Positions 36,531 through 46,070 of a stretch of DNA of 55,134 nucleotides are shown piece by piece. Under the pieces are notes generated by a model. That model had not been told where the DNA came from. It saw nothing but the letters and a program-made list of their open reading frames with translations, and ran no database searches. The stretch is from Mycobacterium sp. (GTDB taxonomy: Bacteria; Actinomycetota; Actinomycetes; Mycobacteriales; Mycobacteriaceae), in the NCBI RefSeq assembly GCF_008709575.1, contig NZ_VYIK01000018.1:1-55134 (forward strand), read 5' to 3'. The first letter of the stretch is position 1. Every line of letters begins with the position of its first letter. The translations under genes and the position numbers were made by a program.

Positions 36531-37769
36531 TCAGCACAAACCGGGCCGATGGTCCGCGTCGGGCGGGGGCAGCGGCCCCTGCAGTGCGGTGTCGGCAAGA
36601 TCGATGGACGAGCCTCGGCTGTTCGGTGTCACCGCATCCCCGGGTGCGGTGCCGGCTCCCAACGTATCCGCCGCCTTGTTGTCACGATTGATCTCGAAGT
36701 TATTTTCCGGGTTATTTTCCGGGGCCTCGACATCGACCTCGTTGGTGGTGCGGAACATGACGAAGAACACCACCCACCCGATCGCAGCGATCACCAGCCA
36801 GCTGATCAGCCGGTAGATCAGCATCGCGGAGATCGCGTCGGGCAGTGACATCCCGCTCGACACCAGACCCGGCACCAATACCGCCTCGACCACCAACAGG
36901 CCGCCCGGCATCAGCGGAATCGTCCCGACCGCGCGGGCGGCGGCGTAGGCAACGGTCAACCCGGCCACCGACGCATTGCCGCCGGCAGCGTACGCGGCGA
37001 AGCCCAAACATGCGACATCGGCGATCCAGTTGAACATCGACCAGCCGAACGCGACGCCCAGATCCCGGCGACCCAGGCTGACCGACTCCAGCTGGTCGAG
37101 GATTTCGCGCCACTTCACCAACCCGGCCTCCGCCGGCTTGCCCCGCACCGAGTTGATCCAGGACAGCACCCGCGCGCCGATCCCGTCGATCAACTCCGGG
37201 CGCGACGCCACGGCCTGGGCCAGCAGCAGCAACGCTCCGAACCCACCGAGGGTGAACAGCAGCGAGAACGGGTTGTTCGCGGCGCCGAGAAAGAACGCGC
37301 CGCCCAGACCCAGCAGCGCCAAGCCGACCGCCTGCAACACTCCCGACATCACCAGCTGCCATGAGGCCACTAACGTCGAGGCACCCCACAATCGTTGCTG
37401 GCGCAGCAGAAACGTCGCCGATATCACCGGCCCGCCGGGCAATGTGGTGCTCAGCGCATTGGCCGCATAGAATGCGGCTTCCGATCGCCATTGTTTGACG
37501 TGCACCCCGGCCGATTTGAGCAGGGTGCGCTGAATCTGGGCGAAGCTGTGCATCGACGCGGCCGCGGCGAGCAACGCAGCCAGCAACCACCACCACTGCG
37601 CCGAATACAGGCTTTGGGCGGCCTTGGACAATTGGTCCCGGCCCAACGCCACCTCGACCGCGAGTACGGCGGCGACGACACCCAGCATCGCCCACCGTAC
37701 CCACCAATATTTGCTCCGGGTGGGCTCTTGCTGACGGTGGGCGACGTGGGCCGGCGCGTCATGCGGCAC
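36531..37769 (-). CDS. Multi-pass membrane protein, UPF0104/LPG-synthase-like fold (Rv0204c-like)
   Basis: This 412-residue protein has about eight hydrophobic segments and the signatures [20 protein letters not shown] and [20 protein letters not shown]. They mark the integral membrane domain related to lysylphosphatidylglycerol synthase/flippase (UPF0104). A hydrophilic Asn/Asp-rich tail (about 345-412) follows the last helix. A role in lipid flipping or export next to mmpL3 and mmpL11 is plausible but unproven. GTG 37769 is chosen because TACCCT stands 7 nt upstream and the length equals Rv0204c as I recall it; GTG 37838 is the longer alternative. Confidence 0.85.
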   Translation of the reverse strand: MPHDAPAHVAHRQQEPTRSKYWWVRWAMLGVVAAVLAVEVALGRDQLSKAAQSLYSAQWWWLLAALLAAAASMHSFAQIQRTLLKSAGVHVKQWRSEAAFYAANALSTTLPGGPVISATFLLRQQRLWGASTLVASWQLVMSGVLQAVGLALLGLGGAFFLGAANNPFSLLFTLGGFGALLLLAQAVASRPELIDGIGARVLSWINSVRGKPAEAGLVKWREILDQLESVSLGRRDLGVAFGWSMFNWIADVACLGFAAYAAGGNASVAGLTVAYAAARAVGTIPLMPGGLLVVEAVLVPGLVSSGMSLPDAISAMLIYRLISWLVIAAIGWVVFFVMFRTTNEVDVEAPENNPENNFEINRDNKAADTLGAGTAPGDAVTPNSRGSSIDLADTALQGPLPPPDADHRPGLC

Positions 37770-37776
37770 GTGCTTC

Positions 37777-37782
37777 AGGGTA
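37777..37782 (-). promoter_or_regulatory. -10 hexamer TACCCT for the Rv0204c-like gene (leaderless layout)
   Basis: On the minus strand TACCCT is followed by 7 nt and GTG 37769. If this is the promoter, the longer GTG 37838 start cannot be used. Confidence 0.5.
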
Positions 37783-37873
37783 ACCGCGCAGGTGGCAGCG
37801 GAACCGTCCCCGGGTGCCGCGCCGCGCCGATGTGTCACCGAGATCCGCCGATCAACGGGTTCCCCCCGGCGAT

Positions 37874-37879
37874 TACGCT
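37874..37879 (+). promoter_or_regulatory. -10 hexamer TACGCT for the Rv0205-like gene (leaderless layout)
   Basis: TACGCT is followed by 7 nt and ATG 37887. There is no purine-rich ribosome site in between. Confidence 0.6.
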
Positions 37880-37886
37880 TAGCCGC

Positions 37887-38969
37887 ATGCCGTCGACCCG
37901 CGACGACGAGTCGGTCGAACCGCTAGTCCGCAAGACCGCGGCGTGGGCATGGCGGTTGTTGGTGATTGTGGCTGCCCTCGTTGCGGCGCTGTGGGTGATC
38001 AAGCGGCTGGAAATCATCGTCGTGCCGGTCCTGCTGGCGTTGATGCTGAGCGCGTTGCTGCTGCCGGCAGTGGACGGGCTGGACCGCCGGGGGTTACCCC
38101 GCGGCGGTGCGGTGGCGTTGGTGTTGCTCGGCGGCTTCGCCATTTTGGGAGGCATCCTGACGTTCGTCGTCAGCCAGTTCATCGTCGGCTTGCCGGGCGT
38201 GGTCGAACAGGTCACCCGCAGCATCGACACCACCCGCAATTGGCTGATCAACGGACCGTTGCAGCTGAGCCGCCAACAGATCGACAACGCCGGCAACGCC
38301 GCGATCCAGGCGCTGCAGAACAATCAGGCGAAGCTGACCAGCGGGGCGCTATCCACCGCGGCAACCATCACCGAGATCGTCACCGCGGTGCTTTTGATGC
38401 TGTTCACGCTGATCTTCTTTCTCTATGACGGCCGCAATATCTGGGATTACGTCACCAAGATCGTCCCGGCCGGGGGTCGTGACCGGGTGCGTGCGGCCGG
38501 TCGAGCCGGATACGGGTCGCTGATCGGCTACGTGCGTGCCACCTTTCTGGTGGCGCTGGTCGATGCCGCCGGAGTCGGCGCCGGCCTGGCGATCATGAGT
38601 GTGCCGCTGGCGTTGCCTCTGGCCTCGGTGGTGTTTCTCGGCGCGTTCATCCCGCTGGTCGGTGCCGTGATCAGCGGCTTTTTGGCGGTGGTGGTCGCCC
38701 TGCTGGCCAAGGGATTCGGCTATGCGCTGATCACGCTCGGCGTGCTGGTCGGGGTCAACCAGCTCGAGGCGCACATCCTGCAGCCGTTGGTGATGGGCCG
38801 GGCGGTGTCGATCCACCCGCTGGCCGTGGTACTGGCCATTTCGTCAGGCGGGGTGCTCGCCGGGATCGTCGGTGCGCTGCTGGCCGTCCCGACGGTGGCC
38901 TTCCTCAACAACGCGTTTCAGGTTCTGCTGGCGCCGGGCGCGTCGGCGAAGGCGACCGATCATCCCTAG
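37887..38969 (+). CDS. AI-2E family (PerM/YdiK) membrane transporter (Rv0205-like)
   Basis: This 360-residue AI-2E/UPF0118 family protein starts with two to three membrane segments (about 22-85), has a cytoplasmic or coiled middle (about 110-150) and ends with a cluster of helices containing the family motif [15 protein letters not shown] (about 250-264) and [14 protein letters not shown]. Members move small metabolites or ions; the substrate here is unknown. ATG 37887 is supported by the -10 at 37874; the open frame from 37395 overlaps the divergent gene. The stop codon shares bases with that of mmpL3. Confidence 0.9.
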   Translation: MPSTRDDESVEPLVRKTAAWAWRLLVIVAALVAALWVIKRLEIIVVPVLLALMLSALLLPAVDGLDRRGLPRGGAVALVLLGGFAILGGILTFVVSQFIVGLPGVVEQVTRSIDTTRNWLINGPLQLSRQQIDNAGNAAIQALQNNQAKLTSGALSTAATITEIVTAVLLMLFTLIFFLYDGRNIWDYVTKIVPAGGRDRVRAAGRAGYGSLIGYVRATFLVALVDAAGVGAGLAIMSVPLALPLASVVFLGAFIPLVGAVISGFLAVVVALLAKGFGYALITLGVLVGVNQLEAHILQPLVMGRAVSIHPLAVVLAISSGGVLAGIVGALLAVPTVAFLNNAFQVLLAPGASAKATDHP

Positions 38970-41869
38970 AACCAGCCTTCACGGCGCAGCAAATCCTGGG
39001 CGCTGAGCCGACTGCCCCGGGGGTGGCGAGCCTGCTCGGCGTTGGCGGTGGTACCGCGGCGCGGGTTCGTATTCTCTCCGGGCACCCCGGGATCGCTGTT
39101 GTCCGGCGAGACGGGGATGGCCGTCGTCGCCGCGTTGCCGTCGCCGGGTATCGGCAAGGCTCGGGTCTCGTCGGAGGACGGCTCGGCCCGCCGGGGCTGC
39201 CCAGCGCTTTCCGGCCCGCGGGAATATCCCGGGGTTTTGCCGTCTTTGCCGGCCCGCAGCTCGGACAGCCAGGACTCGATGTGGCGGTCCTGAGCCGTGC
39301 CGTCCGGTGGCCGATGGTCACCGCGGCGAGCAGGGTCCGTGGTGGGTATGCGGGTGGTCGCCGCATCCTCCGCAGGCGTCACCGGCCCCGGCGCTCGCAT
39401 GCGGGTGGTGTTGGCGGCCGACGGGGTCTCCTGAGTCGGGGACCGGTGATTCGCTCGGGCGGACGGGCGCGGACGTGCGGCAGCCTCCGCGCTTGGGTGG
39501 GTCGGGTCGCGTGGTGGCAGCGAGGTCGCGGCGGACGGGCCGCAGGTGGCGACCGGCGGCCGCTCGAAACCACGGCTACCGGGCCGCCTCCGCTCGTCGG
39601 GCAGATGGATCTCGCCCAGCCCGAGTCGGTTCTGCAGCCGTTTCATCCAGCGCGGCGCCCACCAGCAGTCGTCGCCGAGCAGCTTCATCACCGACGGGAC
39701 CAAAAACATTCGTACCACCGTGGCATCCAGCAGCAGCGCTGCCATCAAACCGAACGCCAGGTATTTCATCATCACCAGGTCGGAGAACACGAACGAACCG
39801 GCGACCACGGCGAGGATCAGCGCGGCCGCGGTGATAATGCGACCGGTGGTCGCGGTGCCGATCCGGATCGCCTCCGCAGTGGACAGCCCGCGCTCCCGCG
39901 CCTCGACCATCCGCGACACCAGGAACACCTCGTAGTCGGTGGACAAGCCGAAGACGACCGCGATGATCAAGCCGATGACCGGTGCGGTCAGCGGCGTCGG
40001 GGTGAAATTCAGCCACCTGGAGAAGTGACCGTCAACGAAAATCCAGGTCAAGATGCCCATCGTGGACCCGAGGGTTAGAGCGCTCATCACCGTCGCCTTG
40101 ACCGGAAGCACCACTGAACCGAAGGCCAGGAACATCAACAGGGTCGTGGCGGTGAGCAGGATGAACAGCATCAACGGCAACTTCGCGAAGATGCTGTGAA
40201 TGCTGTCCTGCACCAGGGCCTGGGTGCCCCCGACCATGATTGATATCCCTTTGGGTGGGGTGATTGCCCGCAGCTCGGCGATTTTCTTGGCGGCGTCGTT
40301 GGGGTTCACCAAGCCGTTTTGGATGACCCGGACGGACGGGTCTTTCGACGCGCCCTGGGCGTAGGGCCGCTGCGGCCACATTGCGGCCGGATCATTGTTC
40401 GGGACGGTGAATCCGCTGATTGCCATCGCCTGGTTGCGTATCGCGGCCAGCTGCTGGTCGGTGATGGGCTTGTGCTCGTTGCTGACAACCACCAGGGTCA
40501 CCGGCTCGGTGCGATAATTGGGAAAAAGTTTGTCGAAATGCTCCTGGGCCTGACGCACCGAATTATTCGGTGGCAAATATTTTTCGCTGAAGCCGCCCAG
40601 CGACATCTTGCCGAGCGGGATGATCAGCAAAATCATGATGATGAGGATGGGGGCGGCAAACAGCAATGGCCGCTTCATGACGCGGTTGACGAGCTTGCCC
40701 CAGAACTCGTGTTCGACTTCTTCCCGTGTCTTGGTCTTCTGCAGCCGTTCGGCCAGCCAGTTCAGGTAGACCCGGGAGATCTTCCAGTTCGCCAGGAAAG
40801 AAACCCGCAACAGGGTGCGCACCCCCAGCGCGTCAACGTGTCGGCCGAGGATGGCGAGCACAGCCGGCAGGACGGTGATCGACAAGATCGCCGAGAGCAT
40901 GACGGTGGCGATCGTGGCGTAGGTGAGCGACCGCAGGAAGCCCTGCGGGAAGACCAGCATGCTGACCGCGGACGCGGCGATCAGCACCGCCGAGAACGTG
41001 ACGGTCCGACCGGCTGTCATCATCGTGCGGCGCACCGCCACTTCGGCGTCATAGCCTTCGGCGAGCTCCTCGCGGAACCTGCTCACCACGAAAAGCCCGT
41101 AATCGATCGCGACGCCCAAGCCGATCATGGTCACCACGGGCTGGGCGAAAAAGTGCACCGGGCCGAATATCGCCAGGAAGCGCATGATACCCAGGGCGCC
41201 CGCGATGGCAAGTCCGCCGACGATTACCGGCAGAGCAGCCGCGACGACCCCGCCGAACACCAAAAACAGCACCACCGCCACCAAGGGCAGCGCGAGCACT
41301 TCCACGCGCTGTTGATCTTTGGCGATGGTGCCGGTCAAGGCATTGGCCACCGGCTCCAGGCCGGCGAGCTCCACCTTGCCGCCGTCGAGCTTCTGCAGGT
41401 CCGGTGCGACCGTTTTGTAGTTGTCCAGAATGGTGTCGTCGTCGTTGCCTTTGAGTGGGATGGACACGAAGGTGTACTTGCCGTCGGCGGTCTTCATGCC
41501 CTGAACGACCGGGTTGGTCGAGTTGGGCGCCCGCAGGTAGCCGGCCCATCCCAGCACCTGGTCGGGATGGTCTTTGACGAACGTGTTGAGTTCCCCGACG
41601 ATCTTTTTCGACCACGCGGGGTCGGTCACCGTCGCGCCTTTGGGGGCGGGGAAGACGGCCACGATGTGACCGGTGCGGTCGCGGCCGTAGACTCTGTCAC
41701 CCAGCTCCGAGGCTTTCACCGACTGGCTGCCGTCGTCGTAGAAACCGCTCTGGGTGACGTGCTTGCCGAGGCTGAGCCCGACGATGCCGCCGCCCAGGCA
41801 CAGCGCCACCATCACCGCAATGACGGTGAACCGGTAGCGGTATACGATTCGACCCCACCAGGCGAACAC
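38966..41869 (-). CDS. mmpL3: MmpL3, trehalose monomycolate flippase
   Basis: This 967-residue RND transporter moves trehalose monomycolate across the inner membrane and is essential in mycobacteria. The proton-relay pairs fall where expected: Asp256-Tyr257 in VAIDYGLF and about Asp644-Tyr645 in LSTDYEVF. Twelve membrane segments and two periplasmic porter domains are followed by a long, disordered Arg/Pro-rich C-terminal tail (about 740-967) thought to recruit partners. GTG 41869 has AAGGAG 5 nt upstream. The gene is convergent with the Rv0205-like gene; the two stops share the palindrome CTAG (38966-38969). Confidence 0.97.
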   Translation of the reverse strand: MFAWWGRIVYRYRFTVIAVMVALCLGGGIVGLSLGKHVTQSGFYDDGSQSVKASELGDRVYGRDRTGHIVAVFPAPKGATVTDPAWSKKIVGELNTFVKDHPDQVLGWAGYLRAPNSTNPVVQGMKTADGKYTFVSIPLKGNDDDTILDNYKTVAPDLQKLDGGKVELAGLEPVANALTGTIAKDQQRVEVLALPLVAVVLFLVFGGVVAAALPVIVGGLAIAGALGIMRFLAIFGPVHFFAQPVVTMIGLGVAIDYGLFVVSRFREELAEGYDAEVAVRRTMMTAGRTVTFSAVLIAASAVSMLVFPQGFLRSLTYATIATVMLSAILSITVLPAVLAILGRHVDALGVRTLLRVSFLANWKISRVYLNWLAERLQKTKTREEVEHEFWGKLVNRVMKRPLLFAAPILIIMILLIIPLGKMSLGGFSEKYLPPNNSVRQAQEHFDKLFPNYRTEPVTLVVVSNEHKPITDQQLAAIRNQAMAISGFTVPNNDPAAMWPQRPYAQGASKDPSVRVIQNGLVNPNDAAKKIAELRAITPPKGISIMVGGTQALVQDSIHSIFAKLPLMLFILLTATTLLMFLAFGSVVLPVKATVMSALTLGSTMGILTWIFVDGHFSRWLNFTPTPLTAPVIGLIIAVVFGLSTDYEVFLVSRMVEARERGLSTAEAIRIGTATTGRIITAAALILAVVAGSFVFSDLVMMKYLAFGLMAALLLDATVVRMFLVPSVMKLLGDDCWWAPRWMKRLQNRLGLGEIHLPDERRRPGSRGFERPPVATCGPSAATSLPPRDPTHPSAEAAARPRPSARANHRSPTQETPSAANTTRMRAPGPVTPAEDAATTRIPTTDPARRGDHRPPDGTAQDRHIESWLSELRAGKDGKTPGYSRGPESAGQPRRAEPSSDETRALPIPGDGNAATTAIPVSPDNSDPGVPGENTNPRRGTTANAEQARHPRGSRLSAQDLLRREGWF

Positions 41870-41919
41870 GCAAGCTCCTTACTGGATCGGTGGCGACCCG
41901 CGCAGTGATTGTCCAGTTG

Positions 41920-42648
41920 TCATAGACGCGAGGCCAGCAGCGACGACAGCGGCCGGAACGGCTGCAGCCACGCTCCCTGCTCAGGCAGCGAATCCAGGCC
42001 GATTCGCGGCAGCGGTTCCCGGAAAACACCGTCGATGTCTTCCAAGTCGATGAACTCCAAGGTATCCGACGCTAGCGCCCAACTCGCGTGTTCGCGAAAT
42101 CCGAGCACCGCGACGGGGACCCCGCTGCGGGCGATGTCGGCCAGCGGCGCCCGGAACGCCTGGCCGTCCGCGGAGGCCAAGACCAGCGCGGCCAGGCCTT
42201 CGCGGTGTCGGAGCGCAATGTGGGCGAGCATGTCGGCGTCGACGTCGCTGTCCTCGTCCACTTTCGGCTTGGCGAAGACAGCGAACCCCACGTTACGCAG
42301 GGCGTCCACCCACGGCCGCACCACCTCGGCGTTACCGGGCGCGATGTTGGTGAACACCGTGGCCTCGGGTTCGGTCGAGACGTCAGGACGACCCGCGGCG
42401 ACCTCGGCGGTGCGGGCCAGCAGCCAGCGGCCCAGTGCGTCGAACCGGGGCCGCTCCAGCGCCGTCGGCCGGCGGCCCAGGATCGCGCCCAGCCCCATGT
42501 CCAGGTTGGGGGCATCCCACACCAGCAACACCCGCCGTGCGGCGACGCCGGCCGGGCCGGGCGGACCGCCCGGGTCGTCGCCGGCAGCAGTGCTCGGTGT
42601 CGGGGTCGGTTCGGACGTGCCGGTGGTCGATTCTTCGGTCAGGCTCAT
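41920..42648 (-). CDS. NYN-domain putative RNA-binding/nuclease protein (Rv0207c-like)
   Basis: The 242-residue protein has a disordered Thr/Pro-rich N-terminus (about 1-38) and an NYN/PIN-like domain. Acidic residues sit in LLVWDAPNLDMGLG (about 41-54), DEDSDVDADMLAH (about 131-143) and VLASADGQAF, arranged like the metal-binding pockets of PIN-type nucleases. RNA cleavage is inferred from the family. ATG 42648 overlaps the trmB stop (ATGA) and gives the length of Rv0207c; the six-codon extension from 42666 lies inside trmB. It lies 50 nt before mmpL3 on the same strand. Confidence 0.85.
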   Translation of the reverse strand: MSLTEESTTGTSEPTPTPSTAAGDDPGGPPGPAGVAARRVLLVWDAPNLDMGLGAILGRRPTALERPRFDALGRWLLARTAEVAAGRPDVSTEPEATVFTNIAPGNAEVVRPWVDALRNVGFAVFAKPKVDEDSDVDADMLAHIALRHREGLAALVLASADGQAFRAPLADIARSGVPVAVLGFREHASWALASDTLEFIDLEDIDGVFREPLPRIGLDSLPEQGAWLQPFRPLSSLLASRL

Positions 42649-43415
42649 GGTCGACGTCTTTCCCACAGCAATTCGGTGACGCTGCTGCCGGCTTGCCGCG
42701 CCTTGGTTTCGTATTTGGTGATCGGGCGCATGATCGAGATCGGAAGGGCCTGGGCAGCCGGATCGACTCGACGCAATCGGTGTTCAGCGTCCCCGACCGT
42801 GGCGATCTGGGCCGCGTAGCCGGTGTGGTCGGTCGCGACATGCAGCACACCGCCGGGGCGCAGCCGGTCGGCGATGAGGCCGACGGTGGCCGGCTGCAGC
42901 AGACGCCGCTTGTGGTGGCGGGTCTTGGGCCACGGGTCGGGGAAGAACACCCGCACCCCGGTCAGCGCTGCGGGCGCGATCAGGCGTTCGAGGACGTCGA
43001 CGGCGTCACCGCGGATCAGCCGCAGGTTGCCGACGGCTTCCCGTTCGATGGCGCACAACAGCTGGGCGAGCCCCCGGCGGTACACGTCGACGGTGACCAC
43101 GTTGACGTCCGGCTCGCACTGCGCCATCGCGAGCGTCGAAGTTCCCGTGCCACAGCCAATTTCCAGGACCAACGGAGCTTCTCTGCCGAACCACAGGCCG
43201 GCGTCGAGCGGCGGCTCGGCGGAGCTGCCCACCGTGCGGCCCAGCGTCGGCCACAGCCGCTCCCAGGTCCGCTGCTGGGCGGCCGACAACGCGGAGCGCC
43301 GGGGCCGGACGCTGGTGGTGCGGGGATAGCCGCCGGAGCCGCGCGGGGTGGGCGCGTCCGTATCGGGGTGGCCGTGCACCCCGGGCTGTGCGTGCATTGG
43401 TCCATGGTTACCCAT
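42645..43415 (-). CDS. trmB: TrmB, tRNA (guanine-N7)-methyltransferase
   Basis: TrmB methylates G46 of tRNA using S-adenosylmethionine. The 256-residue protein shows the SAM motif LEIGCGTGTSTLA (about 83-95), the acidic VVTVDVY motif, and the diagnostic FFPDPWPKTRHHKRR (about 158-172) with the catalytic Asp. ATG 43415 gives MGNHGPMHAQPGV, which resembles the N-terminus of Rv0208c, so the open frame to 43535 is rejected. It is translationally coupled to the NYN gene and divergent from the GTPase pair. Confidence 0.95.
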   Translation of the reverse strand: MGNHGPMHAQPGVHGHPDTDAPTPRGSGGYPRTTSVRPRRSALSAAQQRTWERLWPTLGRTVGSSAEPPLDAGLWFGREAPLVLEIGCGTGTSTLAMAQCEPDVNVVTVDVYRRGLAQLLCAIEREAVGNLRLIRGDAVDVLERLIAPAALTGVRVFFPDPWPKTRHHKRRLLQPATVGLIADRLRPGGVLHVATDHTGYAAQIATVGDAEHRLRRVDPAAQALPISIMRPITKYETKARQAGSSVTELLWERRRP

Positions 43416-43523
43416 GAACCCAGGTTGTCGCCGTGCCCACCCGAGATTGATACCCAACAGTTGTCTTCGGCCCCCAGGCGGTGGCTCGCGCCCCGGCCGG
43501 ACACATGTCACCATGCGGGGACC

Positions 43524-44489
43524 ATGAGCGGGCACCAGATCTTCGTCGACGAGCTGGCGCGCTTCGCCCGGGCGGCTGCCGACACCCGGTGGACGGCGAT
43601 CGTCGAGCGGGTCGGCGCCCCGCTGCGGGTTGCCGTCGTGGGGCGGCGTGGGGTGGGCCGGCGCACCGTCGCGCGTGCCCTGGCTCGGGCGGGCATCGAC
43701 CTGGCACCGTCGTCGAGCGCCGCCGACCTCGATGTCTACCTGATCGCCGAAGTGGTCAAGCCCGAGGACCGCGACGCGATCGCGGCGGCCGGGCAGCGGG
43801 TGCTGACCGTGTGGAACAAAGCGGACCTGGCCGACCCGTTGCCCGGGGTCTCAGCCGAGCCCATGGTGGGCCTGCTCGCCGTCGCCGCGCTCGACGGCTT
43901 GCTCGACGACACCCGGTGGGCGGCGCTGCGGCTGCTGTGCGCTCGGCCCGCCGACCTGAGCAGCCCGGACAGCTTCCTGACCGGCGCTCATCCGCTGCCG
44001 GTGGCGACCCGGCGACGGCTGCTGGACACCTTCGACGTGTTCGGGATCACCCAGGCGATCGCGGCGATCCGCCGCGGCGAGTCCAAAACCCAGGTGCAGG
44101 CGCTGCTGCGCAGGCTCAGTCGCGTCGATGCGGTGGTCGCCTCGATCACCGCCGCCGGTGCCGAAGTGCAGTACCGGCGCTTGCTGGATGCGGTGGCCGA
44201 GCTGGAGGCGCTGGCCGTCACCGACCGGCTGGCCGGGCGCTTCCTGTCCCGCGACGACACGGTGATCGCCCGGATGCGCGCCGCGATCGACGTCGTCGAG
44301 GCGGCGGGCGTGCCCGTCGAGCCTGCCGGCCACCCGGCCGCGTACCTGCGGCGGGCGCGGCATTGGCAGCGCTACAGCCGGGGCCCGGTGTCCGCGGTGC
44401 ACCGGGCCTGCGGCGCCGACATCGCCAGGGGCTCGTTGCGGCTCTGGTCCCGAGCCGGAGCGCCGCCGGCGGACCGAGACGCACCGTGA
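43524..44489 (+). CDS. GTPase-like protein with degenerate P-loop (Rv0209-like)
   Basis: The 321-residue protein has a Walker-A-like GRRGVGRRT (about 38-46) in which Arg replaces the catalytic Lys, and a recognisable NKAD (about 96-99, GTP base specificity). The C-terminal two thirds are helical. It is paired with the next gene through a GTGA overlap, like paired dynamin/IniA-type proteins, but assignment to that superfamily is tentative. It is shorter than Rv0209 as I recall it. ATG 43524 is the only start after the trmB divergence; upstream frame to 42435 is antisense to trmB. Confidence 0.8.
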   Translation: MSGHQIFVDELARFARAAADTRWTAIVERVGAPLRVAVVGRRGVGRRTVARALARAGIDLAPSSSAADLDVYLIAEVVKPEDRDAIAAAGQRVLTVWNKADLADPLPGVSAEPMVGLLAVAALDGLLDDTRWAALRLLCARPADLSSPDSFLTGAHPLPVATRRRLLDTFDVFGITQAIAAIRRGESKTQVQALLRRLSRVDAVVASITAAGAEVQYRRLLDAVAELEALAVTDRLAGRFLSRDDTVIARMRAAIDVVEAAGVPVEPAGHPAAYLRRARHWQRYSRGPVSAVHRACGADIARGSLRLWSRAGAPPADRDAP

Positions 44490-46009
44490 CCGATCCCTCA
44501 GACCACGCAGGCGTTGCCGAGGTGGACGCTGCGGTGGCCGCGGTCGCACCGCGACTGCGGGCCCCAGCCGTGCGGCGGCGCGACGTGGTGGCGGTGACCG
44601 GACCGCGGCTCGCCGGGGTCAGCAGCGTGCTCGCGGCGCTCCGCGAGCGGGCGAGCGGGCACACGTTCGTCGAGTCGGCGGACCTGGCGGTCGGTGAAGC
44701 GCCGACGGCGGTGGTGTTCGTGGTTTCCGCGGCGGCGGTCATCACCGGATCCGACTGCGCGCTGCTGGACGCGGCGGCCGCCGACACCGACGTGGTGATC
44801 GCGGTGGTGACCAAGATCGATCTGTACCGCAACTGGCGCGAGGTGCTCGCCGACGACCGCGACGAGCTGGGCGCCCATGCGTCGCGTTACCGTGCGGTGC
44901 CCTGGGTGGCGGCAGCCGCGGCTCCCGGGCGGGCACGGCCGCAGGTCGACGCCCTGCTCGCCGCGGTCGACGAACACCTCGCCGACCCCGCTGCCGCGCG
45001 GCGTAACCGCCTGCGATCCTGGGAACATCGGCTGCAAACGGTCGCCGGCCGCTATGAGCGCGCGGATCGCCGGGTACCGGTCGAGGCGTTGCGCGCGCAG
45101 CGCGATGACGTGCTGCGACAGCAGCGGCTGGCCAGATCCGCGCGCGGCACCGCGTTGCGCAGCCAGATTCAGCAGACCCGGGTGCAGCTGTCCTACCTGG
45201 CCCGCAATCGTTGCTCAGCACTGCGCTGCGAACTGCAGCAGGACCTGGCCGACCTGACCCGCCGCGGTCTGCGCGAGTTCGAGCCCTACGCCCGCAGCCG
45301 CGGCGATCAGCTGCTCGCCGAGATCGACGCGGGCCTCACCACCCATCTGGCCGACGTCGCGCAGGCGCTGGACCTGGCGGTGGACCCGCCGCCGGCCACG
45401 GTGCCGGTGCAGCCGGCGATCGGGTCCCCGCCGGTAGCATCCCGATCGCTGGAAACGCGGCTGATGACGCTGCTGGGCGCCGGGTTCGGTCTGGGCATGA
45501 CGCTGACCCTCGCCCGGCTGTGGGCGGGTTTGGCGCCCGGGCCGACCCCCGTCGGGATCGTGGCGTGCCTGGCGATCGGGCTCGCGGTCACCGTCTGGGT
45601 GGTGAGCACGCGCGGTCTGCTGGCCGAGCGGGCGCTGCTCGACCGCTGGGTGGGGGAAGCAACCGGATCGCTGCGGTCGGCGGCCGAGGAGCTGGTCGCC
45701 CACCGGGTGCTGGCCGCGGAGTCGGCGCTGAGCGCGGCGCTGAACGAACAGGACGAGGCCCACAGCGCCCAGGTCCGTGCCCAGATCCGGGTCATCGACA
45801 GCGCGCTGCGCGAGCAGGCCGCCGCGGCCCGGACCGCAGCCCTGCGGGACCGGGAGCTGTCCGCGGTGCGGGCCGCACTCGCCGCGGTGCGCGCCGAACT
45901 GGCCAGCCCGCAGGGCAGCCAGGCCATCGGTCGCGCCCCGCGTCCCTGTGAGCGATCTGATACCCGCCCGCGCCACGACGCAGGTAAGAGCCGCGATAAC
46001 CTGTGTTAA
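44486..46009 (+). CDS. Membrane-anchored GTPase-like protein (Rv0210-like)
   Basis: This 507-residue protein has an N-terminal G-domain remnant: GPRLAGVSS (about 40-48) stands where a P-loop should be, without Lys, while TKID (about 109-112) is kept. Long helical segments (about 170-290) precede two membrane helices (about 325-345 and 352-372). A further coiled-coil stretch follows (about 385-480). The architecture is that of bacterial dynamin-like proteins that act in pairs at membranes. GTG 44486 overlaps the preceding stop. Confidence 0.8.
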   Translation: MTDPSDHAGVAEVDAAVAAVAPRLRAPAVRRRDVVAVTGPRLAGVSSVLAALRERASGHTFVESADLAVGEAPTAVVFVVSAAAVITGSDCALLDAAAADTDVVIAVVTKIDLYRNWREVLADDRDELGAHASRYRAVPWVAAAAAPGRARPQVDALLAAVDEHLADPAAARRNRLRSWEHRLQTVAGRYERADRRVPVEALRAQRDDVLRQQRLARSARGTALRSQIQQTRVQLSYLARNRCSALRCELQQDLADLTRRGLREFEPYARSRGDQLLAEIDAGLTTHLADVAQALDLAVDPPPATVPVQPAIGSPPVASRSLETRLMTLLGAGFGLGMTLTLARLWAGLAPGPTPVGIVACLAIGLAVTVWVVSTRGLLAERALLDRWVGEATGSLRSAAEELVAHRVLAAESALSAALNEQDEAHSAQVRAQIRVIDSALREQAAAARTAALRDRELSAVRAALAAVRAELASPQGSQAIGRAPRPCERSDTRPRHDAGKSRDNLC

Positions 46010-46070
46010 GGACGGCCACACATTTTTTTCACGGACGTGACACGCACACGGGAAAGTTCAGGAGTTTTCG

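Noticed and set aside
36272..36598. Minus-strand frame as a possible Rv0203 replacement
   Set aside because: No signal peptide or heme-ligand pattern, and it overlaps the 3' end of the Rv0204c-like gene.
40319..41908. Plus-strand open frame of over 500 codons opposite mmpL3
   Set aside because: His/Asp/Arg-rich translation with no fold; it is the antisense shadow of mmpL3, common in high-GC genes.
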